64,000 nt of DNA from Paenibacillus sp. MAEPY2 (GTDB taxonomy: Bacteria > Bacillota > Bacilli > Paenibacillales > Paenibacillaceae), in NCBI RefSeq assembly GCF_000499205.1, contig NZ_AWUK01000037.1, positions 1-64,000 of the forward strand, read 5' to 3'. The translations under genes were made by a program, and so were the position numbers. The notes beneath the pieces were generated by a model. It was given only the letters and a program-made list of their open reading frames with translations. It did no database searches and had not been told where the DNA came from. Positions 55,191 through 63,825 of this stretch are shown here, piece by piece (positions within the stretch are counted from its first letter, which is position 1; each line of letters starts with the position of its first letter).

Positions 55191-56519
55191 ATGGAAACAG
55201 TGGCGGTACAGCGGAAGTTCTCGGGTAAACGTAACCGTCTGGACAAACCGGAGCTGCTAGCTCCGGCGGGTAATCTGGAAAAACTGAAATTCGCAATCCA
55301 TTACGGTGCGGATGCCGTATATATCGGTGGACAGGCCTATGGACTGCGTTCCAACGCGGATAACTTCAGCTTTGAAGAGATGCGTGAAGGTGTGGAGTTT
55401 GCCAAAAAGTATGGAGCTAAAGTGTTCGTAGCGACGAACATCTATGCACATAATGAGGATGTTGAGGGTATCGAAACATACCTGCAAAACCTCTATAATG
55501 CGGGAATCTCTGCGATCATTGTAGCTGATCCGGCTATTATTGAAGTAGCCCTACGTGCTGTGCCAGGTCTTGAGGTACATCTGAGTACGCAACAATCCAC
55601 ACTCAACTGGCAAGCCGTGAAGTTCTGGAAAGATGAAGGACTTCCACGGGTTGTTCTCGGACGTGAGACCAGCTTCGAAGAGATTGAAGAGATCAAGGCA
55701 AATGTGGACATTGAAATTGAAGCCTTTATTCACGGGGCGATGTGTTCCTCATATTCCGGACGTTGCGTGCTCTCTAACCATTTTACGGATCGGGACTCCA
55801 ATCGGGGCGGCTGCTGCCAGTCCTGCCGTTGGAAGTATGATTTGTTTGAAGATGTGAGAGAAGATACGGTGTGGGTTAGCGAAGAGGACATGCAGTTGAA
55901 GGCACCTGCGCCATTCAAACTGGGTGAGAATCAGCTTCCCCTGTTCCAGGAACAGGATAATTCATTCTCCATGGGATCAAAGGATCTGTGCATGATTGGC
56001 CATATTCCCGAGTTGATTGATGTGGGTGTGGACAGTTTCAAGATCGAGGGACGTATGAAATCGATTCACTACGTGGCAACCGTGGTTAACGTATACCGTC
56101 AAGCCATCGATGCCTATATGGCAGATCCGGAGAATTATGTTCTGAAACCTGAATGGGTTGAAGAAATGAACAAGGCGGCAAATCGTCCACTGAATACCGG
56201 CTTTTTCTATGATACACCGGATCATGAGGATCACATCTATGAACCGGAAGAAAAAGCGGTACCTTACGACTTTGCCGGATTGGTTATCGACTATGATGCG
56301 ACTACAGGGATGGCGACCATTCAACAGCGCAATCATTTCAAACCAGGACAGGAGATCGAATTTTTCGGTCCGGGGGGCCACTTTTTCAAACAGGTTGTAG
56401 GGGAATTGCAGGATGAAGAGGGCAATGTGCTCGATGCAGCTCGTCATCCGTTACAGCGTGTGAAAATGAAGGTGGATCAGCCTGTTTCCTATTTTGATAT
56501 GATGAGAAAAAAGAAGTAG
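55191..56519 (+). CDS. U32 peptidase-family protein (YrrO/TrhP2-like)
   Basis: 442 aa. ATG 55191 is five bases after GAGGTGA. KPELLAPAGNLEKLKFAIHYG opens it, and the U32 signature EAFIHGAMCSSYSGRCVLSN with GGCCQSCRW supplies the Cys set that can hold an iron-sulfur cluster. It likely works with the previous gene in tRNA wobble-uridine hydroxylation. It is 17 bases after it. Confidence 0.92.
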   Translation: METVAVQRKFSGKRNRLDKPELLAPAGNLEKLKFAIHYGADAVYIGGQAYGLRSNADNFSFEEMREGVEFAKKYGAKVFVATNIYAHNEDVEGIETYLQNLYNAGISAIIVADPAIIEVALRAVPGLEVHLSTQQSTLNWQAVKFWKDEGLPRVVLGRETSFEEIEEIKANVDIEIEAFIHGAMCSSYSGRCVLSNHFTDRDSNRGGCCQSCRWKYDLFEDVREDTVWVSEEDMQLKAPAPFKLGENQLPLFQEQDNSFSMGSKDLCMIGHIPELIDVGVDSFKIEGRMKSIHYVATVVNVYRQAIDAYMADPENYVLKPEWVEEMNKAANRPLNTGFFYDTPDHEDHIYEPEEKAVPYDFAGLVIDYDATTGMATIQQRNHFKPGQEIEFFGPGGHFFKQVVGELQDEEGNVLDAARHPLQRVKMKVDQPVSYFDMMRKKK

Positions 56520-56590
56520 GTTTAAATGCCTAGTTTTTAACAAAATAATACTAAGTTTTAACAAGATAGTGTTATAAAATGTACAATTTG

Positions 56591-56623
56591 GACCTCCGTA
56601 TATCGGCATACGGGGGTCTTTTT
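56591..56623 (+). terminator. Terminator after the U32 pair
   Basis: GACCTCCGTAT/ATACGGGGGTC (one wobble) with TTTTTATT. Confidence 0.92.
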
Positions 56624-56760
56624 ATTATAGAAAAATAGGAAAAAAGTTGTAAAAAATTTCGGGAAAACGAAAGGGGAAAGGGGAATGTTGTCGAATACTA
56701 CATATTTATAGGGGAGAGAAAGAAAAATCCAACAAGTAAATTACTGGCAGGTGAATGGGA

Positions 56761-59022
56761 TTGGTTCAAAAGAAGCAGAAGGACAGTGGGGAAGAATTGA
56801 CAACACCCGAGAAGGTACAGAAAGTAAAAAAAGAGAAGGTAGCAAAAAGGAAGACCGGGGATGCTCCAGACCAACAATCTTTTAAATTGGATCGGAGTAA
56901 GCTGAAGTTGGGATGGAATAAAACAAAAGCCCAATTGAAAAAGCAGAACTGGAAAAATGTTGGGGGAACAACGTTTACACAGATTAAGAAGGCTAATCCG
57001 GTTAAATCGGTAGGCGTTAAACTGTTTTTGGTCTTTTTTGTAGGAATCATGTTTTTTGTCATTGGTTTAGGTCTATTATCCTATGCTAAAGCCAAAGATA
57101 CGATTGAGAAGAATGCATCCCGATCGAATCAGGAAACGATTGAACAAACCAAGCAAAAAATGGACATCATTTTGGAGCGGTTTGTAGATACATCTACACA
57201 AATTTTCTTCGATCCGGAAATGCAGTCCTTGCTTCAAAAGATGTCTGATAAAAACTTGTCGGCATACGATACGTTTGTAAATTCAAGCTCCATCAACAAA
57301 CAATTATCAAACATTGCTTTTACGAATAAATCTATGGAAGCGATTTATCTTGTGCCGACGGATGAAACAAGATCCACTATGGGTACAGGAAGCAGCAGTT
57401 CTTCTATGGGTGATATTCGTAAAGAGGCCTGGTATGACGAGTTGGTTCAAGCTGGTGGATACCGCTGGCTCCCAACGGAAACCAAGGAAGATGGCGGTAC
57501 ACCAACGTTCCGGATTGCACGTTCAATGAAGAATCTGCAAGGGACAACCCAGTCCTATGTGTTAATCATTGAGTTGAAACTGGAAGTTCTGGAGCAGCAG
57601 TTGAAATCGCTCGATTTGGGTGAGGGAGCTGTACTTCAACTGATCGCTCCGGACAACAAAGTTGTAGCATCAACGATAGCTGATGACACAGGGAAAGATA
57701 CAGATTTGGCTTTTGTAAAAGACTTGAAAGAGAAATCGGGCAGCACAAATACGGATTATACCGTTGATGGAAATTCAACGAATATGCTGGCGTCATACAG
57801 CACGATGGACACATCCGATTGGAAACTGATCGGGATGGTTCCAACTTCGATCTTGGTGAAAGATGCCAAGGGCATTCTGACGCTTACCTTGTGGATGGCA
57901 TTGATTGATGCCGCTATTGCGGTACTAATCGGTATTTGGATGGTTCGCATGATTGCCCGTCCATTGGGCAAATTGAAAGATCTGATGCAGGAAGGGTCAG
58001 AAGGTAACCTAAAGGTGCGTACACCGTATACCTCCCAGGATGAAATTGGTCAATTATCGGCCGCATTCAATCTGATGATGGAGCAAATTACAAAGCTGGT
58101 GGAGCAAACCAACCGTTCTGCACAGGAAGTATTGGATACCGCTTCTGAGCTGAGCAGTGCATCCAAGAAAACAGCAGTTTCTGCTTCCGAGATTGCCGTA
58201 GCCACTGAAGAAATTGCGGGTGGAGCAAGCAGTCTGGCAACAGAAGCGGAGCGTGGAAACGAATTGACCGACAATATCTCCCGTCAGATGGAGAGTGTGG
58301 TCGCCGCGAATGAACAAATGGGTGATTCAGCCCGTCATGTAGAGAAATCCAGTCAGACAGGTACACAGCATCTGAATCAGTTGATGACCAAAACGCAGAA
58401 GACAGAAGAAATGATCGGTGCGTTGGTAAACAAGGTAGATTCATTGAAAGAGAGTACTTCTTCTGTTCTGAAGGTGCTTGACGTCATGCAAAATATTACG
58501 AAACAAACGAACATTCTCTCCTTGAATGCAACCATTGAAGCCGCTCGGGCCGGCACAGCTGGACGTGGATTCATGGTGGTAGCGAATGAGGTCCGCCAGT
58601 TGGCTGAACAATCCAGACAATCCATTGATATGGTCGGCGACATTACGGACAAGATTATGACCGAAATGAATGAGACCGTAGATCAATTGTCTGCAGCTTA
58701 TCCGCTATTCAAGGAACAGATGGATGCCGTAAAAGATACCAACGTCATATTTGCTTCAGTACAGCAGCAAATGGGTGCGTTTGTTGAGAGTCTGAGCATG
58801 GTCACTGGGTCAATTGGAGATTTGAATCAATCTCAAGGTACGTTGTCCGAAGCGATGAGTAATGTCAGCGCCGTAGCTGAACAATCTTCTGCGACGTCAC
58901 AGGAAGTTGCTTCCTTGAGCAGTGAACAGCAAAATATCAGTAACCAGCTGGTGAATTTGTCTGCAAAACTGGAGAATGTGTCAACAGAATTGAAAGATAC
59001 ATTGTCTCGCTTCACAGTCTAA
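56761..59022 (+). CDS. Methyl-accepting chemotaxis protein with basic N-terminal extension
   Basis: 753 aa. TTG 56761 is six bases after CAGGTGA; ATG 56755 has no room for one. Residues 1-85 are a Lys-rich cytoplasmic extension, then TM1 (about 86-108), an extracytoplasmic sensor (to about 375), TM2, HAMP (RPLGKLKDLMQEG) and the signalling hairpin with tip NILSLNATIEAARAGTAGRG. Chemoreceptors usually have only a few residues before TM1. The ligand is unknown. No flagellar-type sigma-D promoter is obvious in 56624-56760. Confidence 0.93.
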   Translation: MVQKKQKDSGEELTTPEKVQKVKKEKVAKRKTGDAPDQQSFKLDRSKLKLGWNKTKAQLKKQNWKNVGGTTFTQIKKANPVKSVGVKLFLVFFVGIMFFVIGLGLLSYAKAKDTIEKNASRSNQETIEQTKQKMDIILERFVDTSTQIFFDPEMQSLLQKMSDKNLSAYDTFVNSSSINKQLSNIAFTNKSMEAIYLVPTDETRSTMGTGSSSSSMGDIRKEAWYDELVQAGGYRWLPTETKEDGGTPTFRIARSMKNLQGTTQSYVLIIELKLEVLEQQLKSLDLGEGAVLQLIAPDNKVVASTIADDTGKDTDLAFVKDLKEKSGSTNTDYTVDGNSTNMLASYSTMDTSDWKLIGMVPTSILVKDAKGILTLTLWMALIDAAIAVLIGIWMVRMIARPLGKLKDLMQEGSEGNLKVRTPYTSQDEIGQLSAAFNLMMEQITKLVEQTNRSAQEVLDTASELSSASKKTAVSASEIAVATEEIAGGASSLATEAERGNELTDNISRQMESVVAANEQMGDSARHVEKSSQTGTQHLNQLMTKTQKTEEMIGALVNKVDSLKESTSSVLKVLDVMQNITKQTNILSLNATIEAARAGTAGRGFMVVANEVRQLAEQSRQSIDMVGDITDKIMTEMNETVDQLSAAYPLFKEQMDAVKDTNVIFASVQQQMGAFVESLSMVTGSIGDLNQSQGTLSEAMSNVSAVAEQSSATSQEVASLSSEQQNISNQLVNLSAKLENVSTELKDTLSRFTV

Positions 59023-59047
59023 CCCAACCATTAATGGAACTATCGAG

Positions 59048-59078
59048 AAACCTGTCCCTTCTAGGGGGCAGGTTTTCT
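59048..59078 (+). terminator. Terminator after the chemoreceptor
   Basis: AAACCTGTCCCT/AGGGGGCAGGTTT stem (one wobble) with a 3-base loop and TTTTCTT. Confidence 0.85.
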
Positions 59079-59147
59079 TGGTGTTTACCGGATAATTCCA
59101 ATATGAATAACGCATACTATGCCAAAACGTTGAACGGGGGTGGCCCA

Positions 59148-60956
59148 ATGCATGTACAACTGAAACGGCGCATTTATATTACATGTATTCTTCTGACAAG
59201 TGTGTTTGGTTTGCTTATGTTTCGTTTGGCCTGGGTTCAGATGGTTCAGGTGAATCGCACGATGCCAGGGTTTCAACGCACCGTTCGCGAAATGTCTGTT
59301 TTGCAGCGTGAACGAGGTGTTATGCTGGACACGGGGCGAGGGCAGTTAACGGATTACAAGGGGGTGCCATTAACAGGCAAGCTGGAGTGGGGGGTGGTAC
59401 TTTTCCCGCATACGGATCAATCCAATCATTCATACCCATCTTCTACAGCGCATTCCGCAATTAAGGAACTGGCAGCATTGCTACATACAGATGTGAAGTC
59501 ACTACAAAAGGAATGGAATCAAGGAAATGCACCCCATTTCTGGACAGGCGGTACAGACCAGCCGAGCACGTTGACCGATTCTCAGCTTACTCGACTGCGT
59601 GAATTGAAGGTAGACGGAGCGAGTGTGTATCCCATAATGAAGCGTTATGGACAAGGCGCTACGGGCATGCAATGGTTAGGTTATCTTGCAGAACAGCCTG
59701 GATCTATCCATGGGCATCCGCGTCACAAAAATGAGGTGAAGCAGCCTTTTGCCATGAAATCTGGAGCAGCAGGGCTGGAAAAAACATTGGAACCTTTATT
59801 AATGGGAATAGGCCCCACCCTCGTTTCGCGTATGGTTACAGGCTCAGGAGAGGTTATCCCCAGTATCCAGCCACGCGTCATCGCACCCTCCAATACACAT
59901 TATCCTTTACGTGCGGAGACGACAATCAATATCGATTTACAGCAAGGGATAGAGCAGATTGTGAAGAAATCCCGAATGAAGGAAGGGGCTATCGTTGTGC
60001 TGGATGCAGCCAATGCAGATGTGCGTGCCATGGTTTCCGCGCCGTTCTATAATCCACAGCATGTAGATCCCCAACAAACAGCTTGGGCGAATCGTGCCGT
60101 GCAGGGGGCTGTACCGGGTTCCATATTCAAAATCGTTACAGCCGCGGCCGCGCTTGAATATCACGCTGTATCCAAAGGAGAGACTTTTCATTGTGGTGGA
60201 GAATGGGGAAAATATGGCCTGTCCTGCTGGAAGGAACATGGGCATGGCACACTGAATCTGGAGCAAGGGTTTGCCGAGTCCTGTAATATTGTATTTGCTG
60301 AAACCGCCCGTCGGCTGAGTATGGAGCAGTTGGAGCGTACGGCGGATGCTTTGGGATTGGCACGTCCGATTGGCTGGGAGGGAAAACGGGTCGCCGGAAT
60401 GCCCGTGCTGCATCATTTTGATCACGAGGATGCAGGAAGAGTGAGGCTGCCATCCGTCTCCCCTCAAGATGAGGGAGCGAAAGTACAGACTGCTATCGGT
60501 CAGCGCGACGTCCTGGTGACCCCGCTGCAAGCAGCCAATCTGATCGTTACGCTCTTGCATGAGGGCAAGGTGACTGCACCGCGCCTCGTTCAGCGTATCC
60601 GGTATGCGGACGGTGATACGATGTTGGACATGCCGATGCATGATTCACCTTCTTCAGCAGGACGGATCTCTCCAGCTACGGCGCATCAGCTGTTGTCCTG
60701 GATGAAGAAGGTAGTCAGTGACGGAACGGGAAAATCCCTGCAACATGCGCGGTGGCAAGTGGCAGGGAAGTCAGGTACAGCACAAGTACAGCAGCACGGA
60801 GAGAAACGTAACCATCAATGGTTCATTGGATATGGACCTACCGAGAAACCCCAATATGCTGTAGCTGTCCTTGTCCAAAATGTGGCTCCAAGCAGTGGTC
60901 ATCAAGCAACGGCGATATTCAGGAAAGTGATGGACTATCTGGCTGAATCCTCATGA
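59148..60956 (+). CDS. Class B penicillin-binding protein, PbpI/PBP2-like
   Basis: 602 aa. ATG 59148 is about seven bases after GGGGGTGG. TM near 10-27, then the dimerisation domain, then the transpeptidase with S325-K328 (SIFK), SCN (378-380) and KSG (541-543). No PASTA domain is present. It cross-links peptidoglycan. In B. subtilis the gene pbpI (yrrR) lies near yrrN-yrrO, so it may be the counterpart. The last 22 bases overlap the convergent gene. Confidence 0.88.
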   Translation: MHVQLKRRIYITCILLTSVFGLLMFRLAWVQMVQVNRTMPGFQRTVREMSVLQRERGVMLDTGRGQLTDYKGVPLTGKLEWGVVLFPHTDQSNHSYPSSTAHSAIKELAALLHTDVKSLQKEWNQGNAPHFWTGGTDQPSTLTDSQLTRLRELKVDGASVYPIMKRYGQGATGMQWLGYLAEQPGSIHGHPRHKNEVKQPFAMKSGAAGLEKTLEPLLMGIGPTLVSRMVTGSGEVIPSIQPRVIAPSNTHYPLRAETTINIDLQQGIEQIVKKSRMKEGAIVVLDAANADVRAMVSAPFYNPQHVDPQQTAWANRAVQGAVPGSIFKIVTAAAALEYHAVSKGETFHCGGEWGKYGLSCWKEHGHGTLNLEQGFAESCNIVFAETARRLSMEQLERTADALGLARPIGWEGKRVAGMPVLHHFDHEDAGRVRLPSVSPQDEGAKVQTAIGQRDVLVTPLQAANLIVTLLHEGKVTAPRLVQRIRYADGDTMLDMPMHDSPSSAGRISPATAHQLLSWMKKVVSDGTGKSLQHARWQVAGKSGTAQVQQHGEKRNHQWFIGYGPTEKPQYAVAVLVQNVAPSSGHQATAIFRKVMDYLAESS

Positions 60957-62131
60957 TCCCCGGAAGAAGCAGGTTCCTGTACCGAAGGCTCAGCGTTCAT
61001 TCCAGCGGTGGCGCTGACCGGTGTGTCCATCACTAACGGGGATGATTCGAATTCATCCTTCGGCAAGTGAATCCATTGCTGGAGATATCCTTGTTGTAGC
61101 AATTCTTTGAGCAGAATCAGCAGCACCGGAGACAACACCACACCGGCCAGACCAAAGACAGAGAGCGAGATCAGCATAAAGGAAAGCATCAAGTAAGCGG
61201 AAGAGACCCCGATTGAATTACCCGATATTTTCGGCTCCAGCAGTTGGCGTGTCAGCATGGTTACAGCAAGAACTACTATTAAGCCAATCGCAAGGCTGCT
61301 ATTCCCCACAATGAACAGATACACAATCCACGGAATGAATATGACAGGAACACCCAACAAAGGTACAAGGTCAAAAACGGCACAGATGGCTGCGATGGTG
61401 AAGGCATTGGCAGTTCCCAGAATCAACAAGCCTGCATAAATCAATACAAAAGTAATCAGCATCATCATCATCTGGGCCTTCAAATACGAACGGATCGTCT
61501 TGAATACATGATTTCGCATAAATTCAAGAGCCAGCTTCAACGTTTTTGGCGTTTTGGCCCGGGCAAATTTACGCCAGGATTCAATCTCGATACTGAGAAA
61601 GAACGCGAGAATAATGGCAATTCCGAAGTTCGTAATAAAGGAAGAAAACGAACTGAGAAAACCGATGACGATTTGTGCACCACTGGTTACCCATTTGGAC
61701 AGGAATCCGGTCAGTGTAGCAAAATAGTCATTAACCTTCTCGGTTATTCCGTCAGGTAAAGCATCGGACTTGTCCTGAATGAAATAAACCAGATTGGTGA
61801 ATTCACGCTGAATCATCTCGATATAATAAGGGAAATTATCCTGCAAATTAGAAATTTGGGATACGATAATTAATCCCAATCCAAAAAAGGCAGCAACAAT
61901 AACCGCAAGAAACAATAAAACCGAAATGGCAGCGCCCAGCGTTTTGGGCAATCCTTTGCGATGCAGAAATCTTGCCAGAGGTTCGATCATCCAATACACT
62001 ATAAATGAAAGAAAAACTGGCGCAGCCAATTGATATAATCGACTGAAACCGTACATGATAAAGTACACGGTTAATACGAGCAGCGCAATGTCAAAGACGG
62101 TGCGCCCGTACTTTTTGTAAAGCGGCAGCAT
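60935..62131 (-). CDS. AI-2E/PerM-family membrane protein, second copy
   Basis: 398 aa. The start at the complement of 62129-62131 follows AAAGGAG. Eight membrane helices, with the soluble segment NLQDNFPYYIEMIQREFTNL after the third and LLGVPVIFIPWIVYLF, SGNSIGVSSAYLMLSF near the end. A hydrophilic tail of about 50 residues (ESSPLVMDTPVSATAG) is longer than usual. It is convergent with the PBP gene, sharing 22 bases at the 3' ends, with no terminator between. Confidence 0.88.
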   Translation of the reverse strand: MLPLYKKYGRTVFDIALLVLTVYFIMYGFSRLYQLAAPVFLSFIVYWMIEPLARFLHRKGLPKTLGAAISVLLFLAVIVAAFFGLGLIIVSQISNLQDNFPYYIEMIQREFTNLVYFIQDKSDALPDGITEKVNDYFATLTGFLSKWVTSGAQIVIGFLSSFSSFITNFGIAIILAFFLSIEIESWRKFARAKTPKTLKLALEFMRNHVFKTIRSYLKAQMMMMLITFVLIYAGLLILGTANAFTIAAICAVFDLVPLLGVPVIFIPWIVYLFIVGNSSLAIGLIVVLAVTMLTRQLLEPKISGNSIGVSSAYLMLSFMLISLSVFGLAGVVLSPVLLILLKELLQQGYLQQWIHLPKDEFESSPLVMDTPVSATAGMNAEPSVQEPASSGDHEDSAR

Positions 62132-62215
62132 GGGCAGGGCTCCTTTGTAGTCGTTAAGGTAAAAATTAGGATGCATTTATTGTACACGATAGCTATCTTT
62201 TTGGGAAAAGAGGAT

Positions 62216-62244
62216 TCAAGAAAAGGCTGAATTATGATAAAATT
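62216..62244 (+). promoter_or_regulatory. Probable promoter of the deacetylase gene
   Basis: TTCAAG (62216-62221), 17 bases, TAAAAT (62239-62244). Confidence 0.45.
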
Positions 62245-62316
62245 AAAGGCGATTTATTTTGGTTAGTGCTATATTATGGCACGGTAATTCAGCATGAGAA
62301 GCGGGGAGTTTGTAGC

Positions 62317-63717
62317 ATGACAAATTTACTTCAGAGCATATTACTGTGGTTATTGTACATTTCATCGTTTTACGCCTTTATTCCGAGTTTAGTTAGCAGA
62401 CTTTTCGGTTTTCGTGTGTTCAGGCGCGGGAGAAGTGAGAAGGAGTTTTCCTTAACTTTTGATGATGGGCCGGATCCGGAATACACACCTAGATTGCTTG
62501 ATTTATTGCGTCAGTATGAGGCGAAGGCAACGTTTTTTGTAGTCGGGGAGCATGCTGCCCGTCATCCCGAACTGATTCAGCGCATTCATGAGGAAGGTCA
62601 TCTTCTCGGAATTCATAATTATATTCACAAAACCAATTGGTTAATGCGTCCGCGTACGGTTCGAGATCAGATTCAACGAACAGGGCAGATTATTCAGGAG
62701 GTAACGGGGGTAAGAACATGTTATTATCGTCCACCGTGGGGGATTATGAACCTGTTTGATTTTTTCAGTAAAAAAGATCGCCGAATTATCCTCTGGTCAT
62801 CTATGTTTGAGGATTGGAGAAGCAGTGTGGGCGTTGAGAAATTGACGGAACGAATGTTGAAGGAGCTAAGGGGCGGAGAAGTCATGCTGCTGCATGATCG
62901 AGGGACTACCCTCGGCGCTGATGCACACGCGCCGGAGCAGATGCTCCAGGCGCTCGAAGTCGTATTGCAGGAGGCCGACAGGCAGCGATTGCATAGTGTA
63001 CGCATCGATACGTTGATGGGAGGCGTTACGGTGAGCGAACCTAAAAGTACAAGTCAGCCACAAACGCATTTATCCTTTTGGAAACGGATGGTTGTTGCGC
63101 TATGGCTAGGCTGGGAGAAGTTGTTTCATTGGGTATACCATCTGCGAACAGCTTCGCCGGAAGACCCTTTGCTGCACTATCGCTCCCGTGTATACCATGG
63201 AGCATTAGTTGAAATGAACGACGGTCATGTGATTCGGAACGGAGATCCGGTAATTGAACTTCATTTTGATAATAAAAAATTATTCGATTTGGGTATGACT
63301 TCACGCTCAAGCATGCATTTGGCCATTCGTATGATTCGGGCTATGGAGCAGCAGCTTCCTGATTTGGCCCGACAGGTAACACTTGAACCTGAACTCCGTT
63401 CAGCCAAGGCTCTATACGGTGTAAGCATGATTAACCGGGGGCCGGAGAAATTTGGGTTTACGGTTCGGGAACTGGCTCCTGGGCCGTTCAGTTCTGCATC
63501 CAAAGTGTATCTGAAACTTCTGCTAAGTGTCATTCATCCGGCTGGAACGAAACGTTTGAAGCAGCGCTCCGAACAATTGGTTCCCAAAATGATTGCCATG
63601 CCGCTTGATGTGCTGCTGGATCGGTATGGACAGCACGCGCTGGTGGCTGCTACGGCGGAACAGTCCTCTGAGGAATTGTTGGTTCCTGAACAGGATCTTG
63701 TACCTGAACACAACTAA
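62317..63717 (+). CDS. Polysaccharide deacetylase with C-terminal YkoP-like domain
   Basis: 466 aa. ATG 62317 is eight bases after GGGGAG. A membrane anchor (about 5-25) is followed by a NodB domain with TFDDGPD (47-53, catalytic D49 and metal D50), H100/H104 and RPPWG (138-142). From about residue 245 a second domain (WKRMVVALWLGWEKLFHWVY onward, including VIELHFDNKKLFDLG) resembles the YkoP-like domain. NodB enzymes remove acetyl groups from glycans such as peptidoglycan, but the target is unknown. The fusion joins functions that are separate genes in some Bacillus. Confidence 0.88.
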   Translation: MTNLLQSILLWLLYISSFYAFIPSLVSRLFGFRVFRRGRSEKEFSLTFDDGPDPEYTPRLLDLLRQYEAKATFFVVGEHAARHPELIQRIHEEGHLLGIHNYIHKTNWLMRPRTVRDQIQRTGQIIQEVTGVRTCYYRPPWGIMNLFDFFSKKDRRIILWSSMFEDWRSSVGVEKLTERMLKELRGGEVMLLHDRGTTLGADAHAPEQMLQALEVVLQEADRQRLHSVRIDTLMGGVTVSEPKSTSQPQTHLSFWKRMVVALWLGWEKLFHWVYHLRTASPEDPLLHYRSRVYHGALVEMNDGHVIRNGDPVIELHFDNKKLFDLGMTSRSSMHLAIRMIRAMEQQLPDLARQVTLEPELRSAKALYGVSMINRGPEKFGFTVRELAPGPFSSASKVYLKLLLSVIHPAGTKRLKQRSEQLVPKMIAMPLDVLLDRYGQHALVAATAEQSSEELLVPEQDLVPEHN

Positions 63718-63734
63718 AAGCGAAACGAATAAAG

Positions 63735-63783
63735 AAAAGGGTTGCTCTCCGCCGAAGTCGGCTGAAGAGCAACCCTTTATTTA
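63735..63783. terminator. Bidirectional terminator between deacetylase and ilvD
   Basis: AAAAGGGTTGCTCT/AGAGCAACCCTTT, a 13-bp stem with loop about 17 and A/T arms, between convergent genes. Confidence 0.9.
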
Positions 63784-63825
63784 TGTTCCCGATAAGGAAA
63801 ATCATCGGATATCCTTACACTTGAA

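Noticed and set aside
62190..62199. GATAGCTATC palindrome in the AI-2E/deacetylase divergent region
   Set aside because: A single 10-bp palindrome in AT-rich DNA is likely by chance, and it has no second copy nearby.
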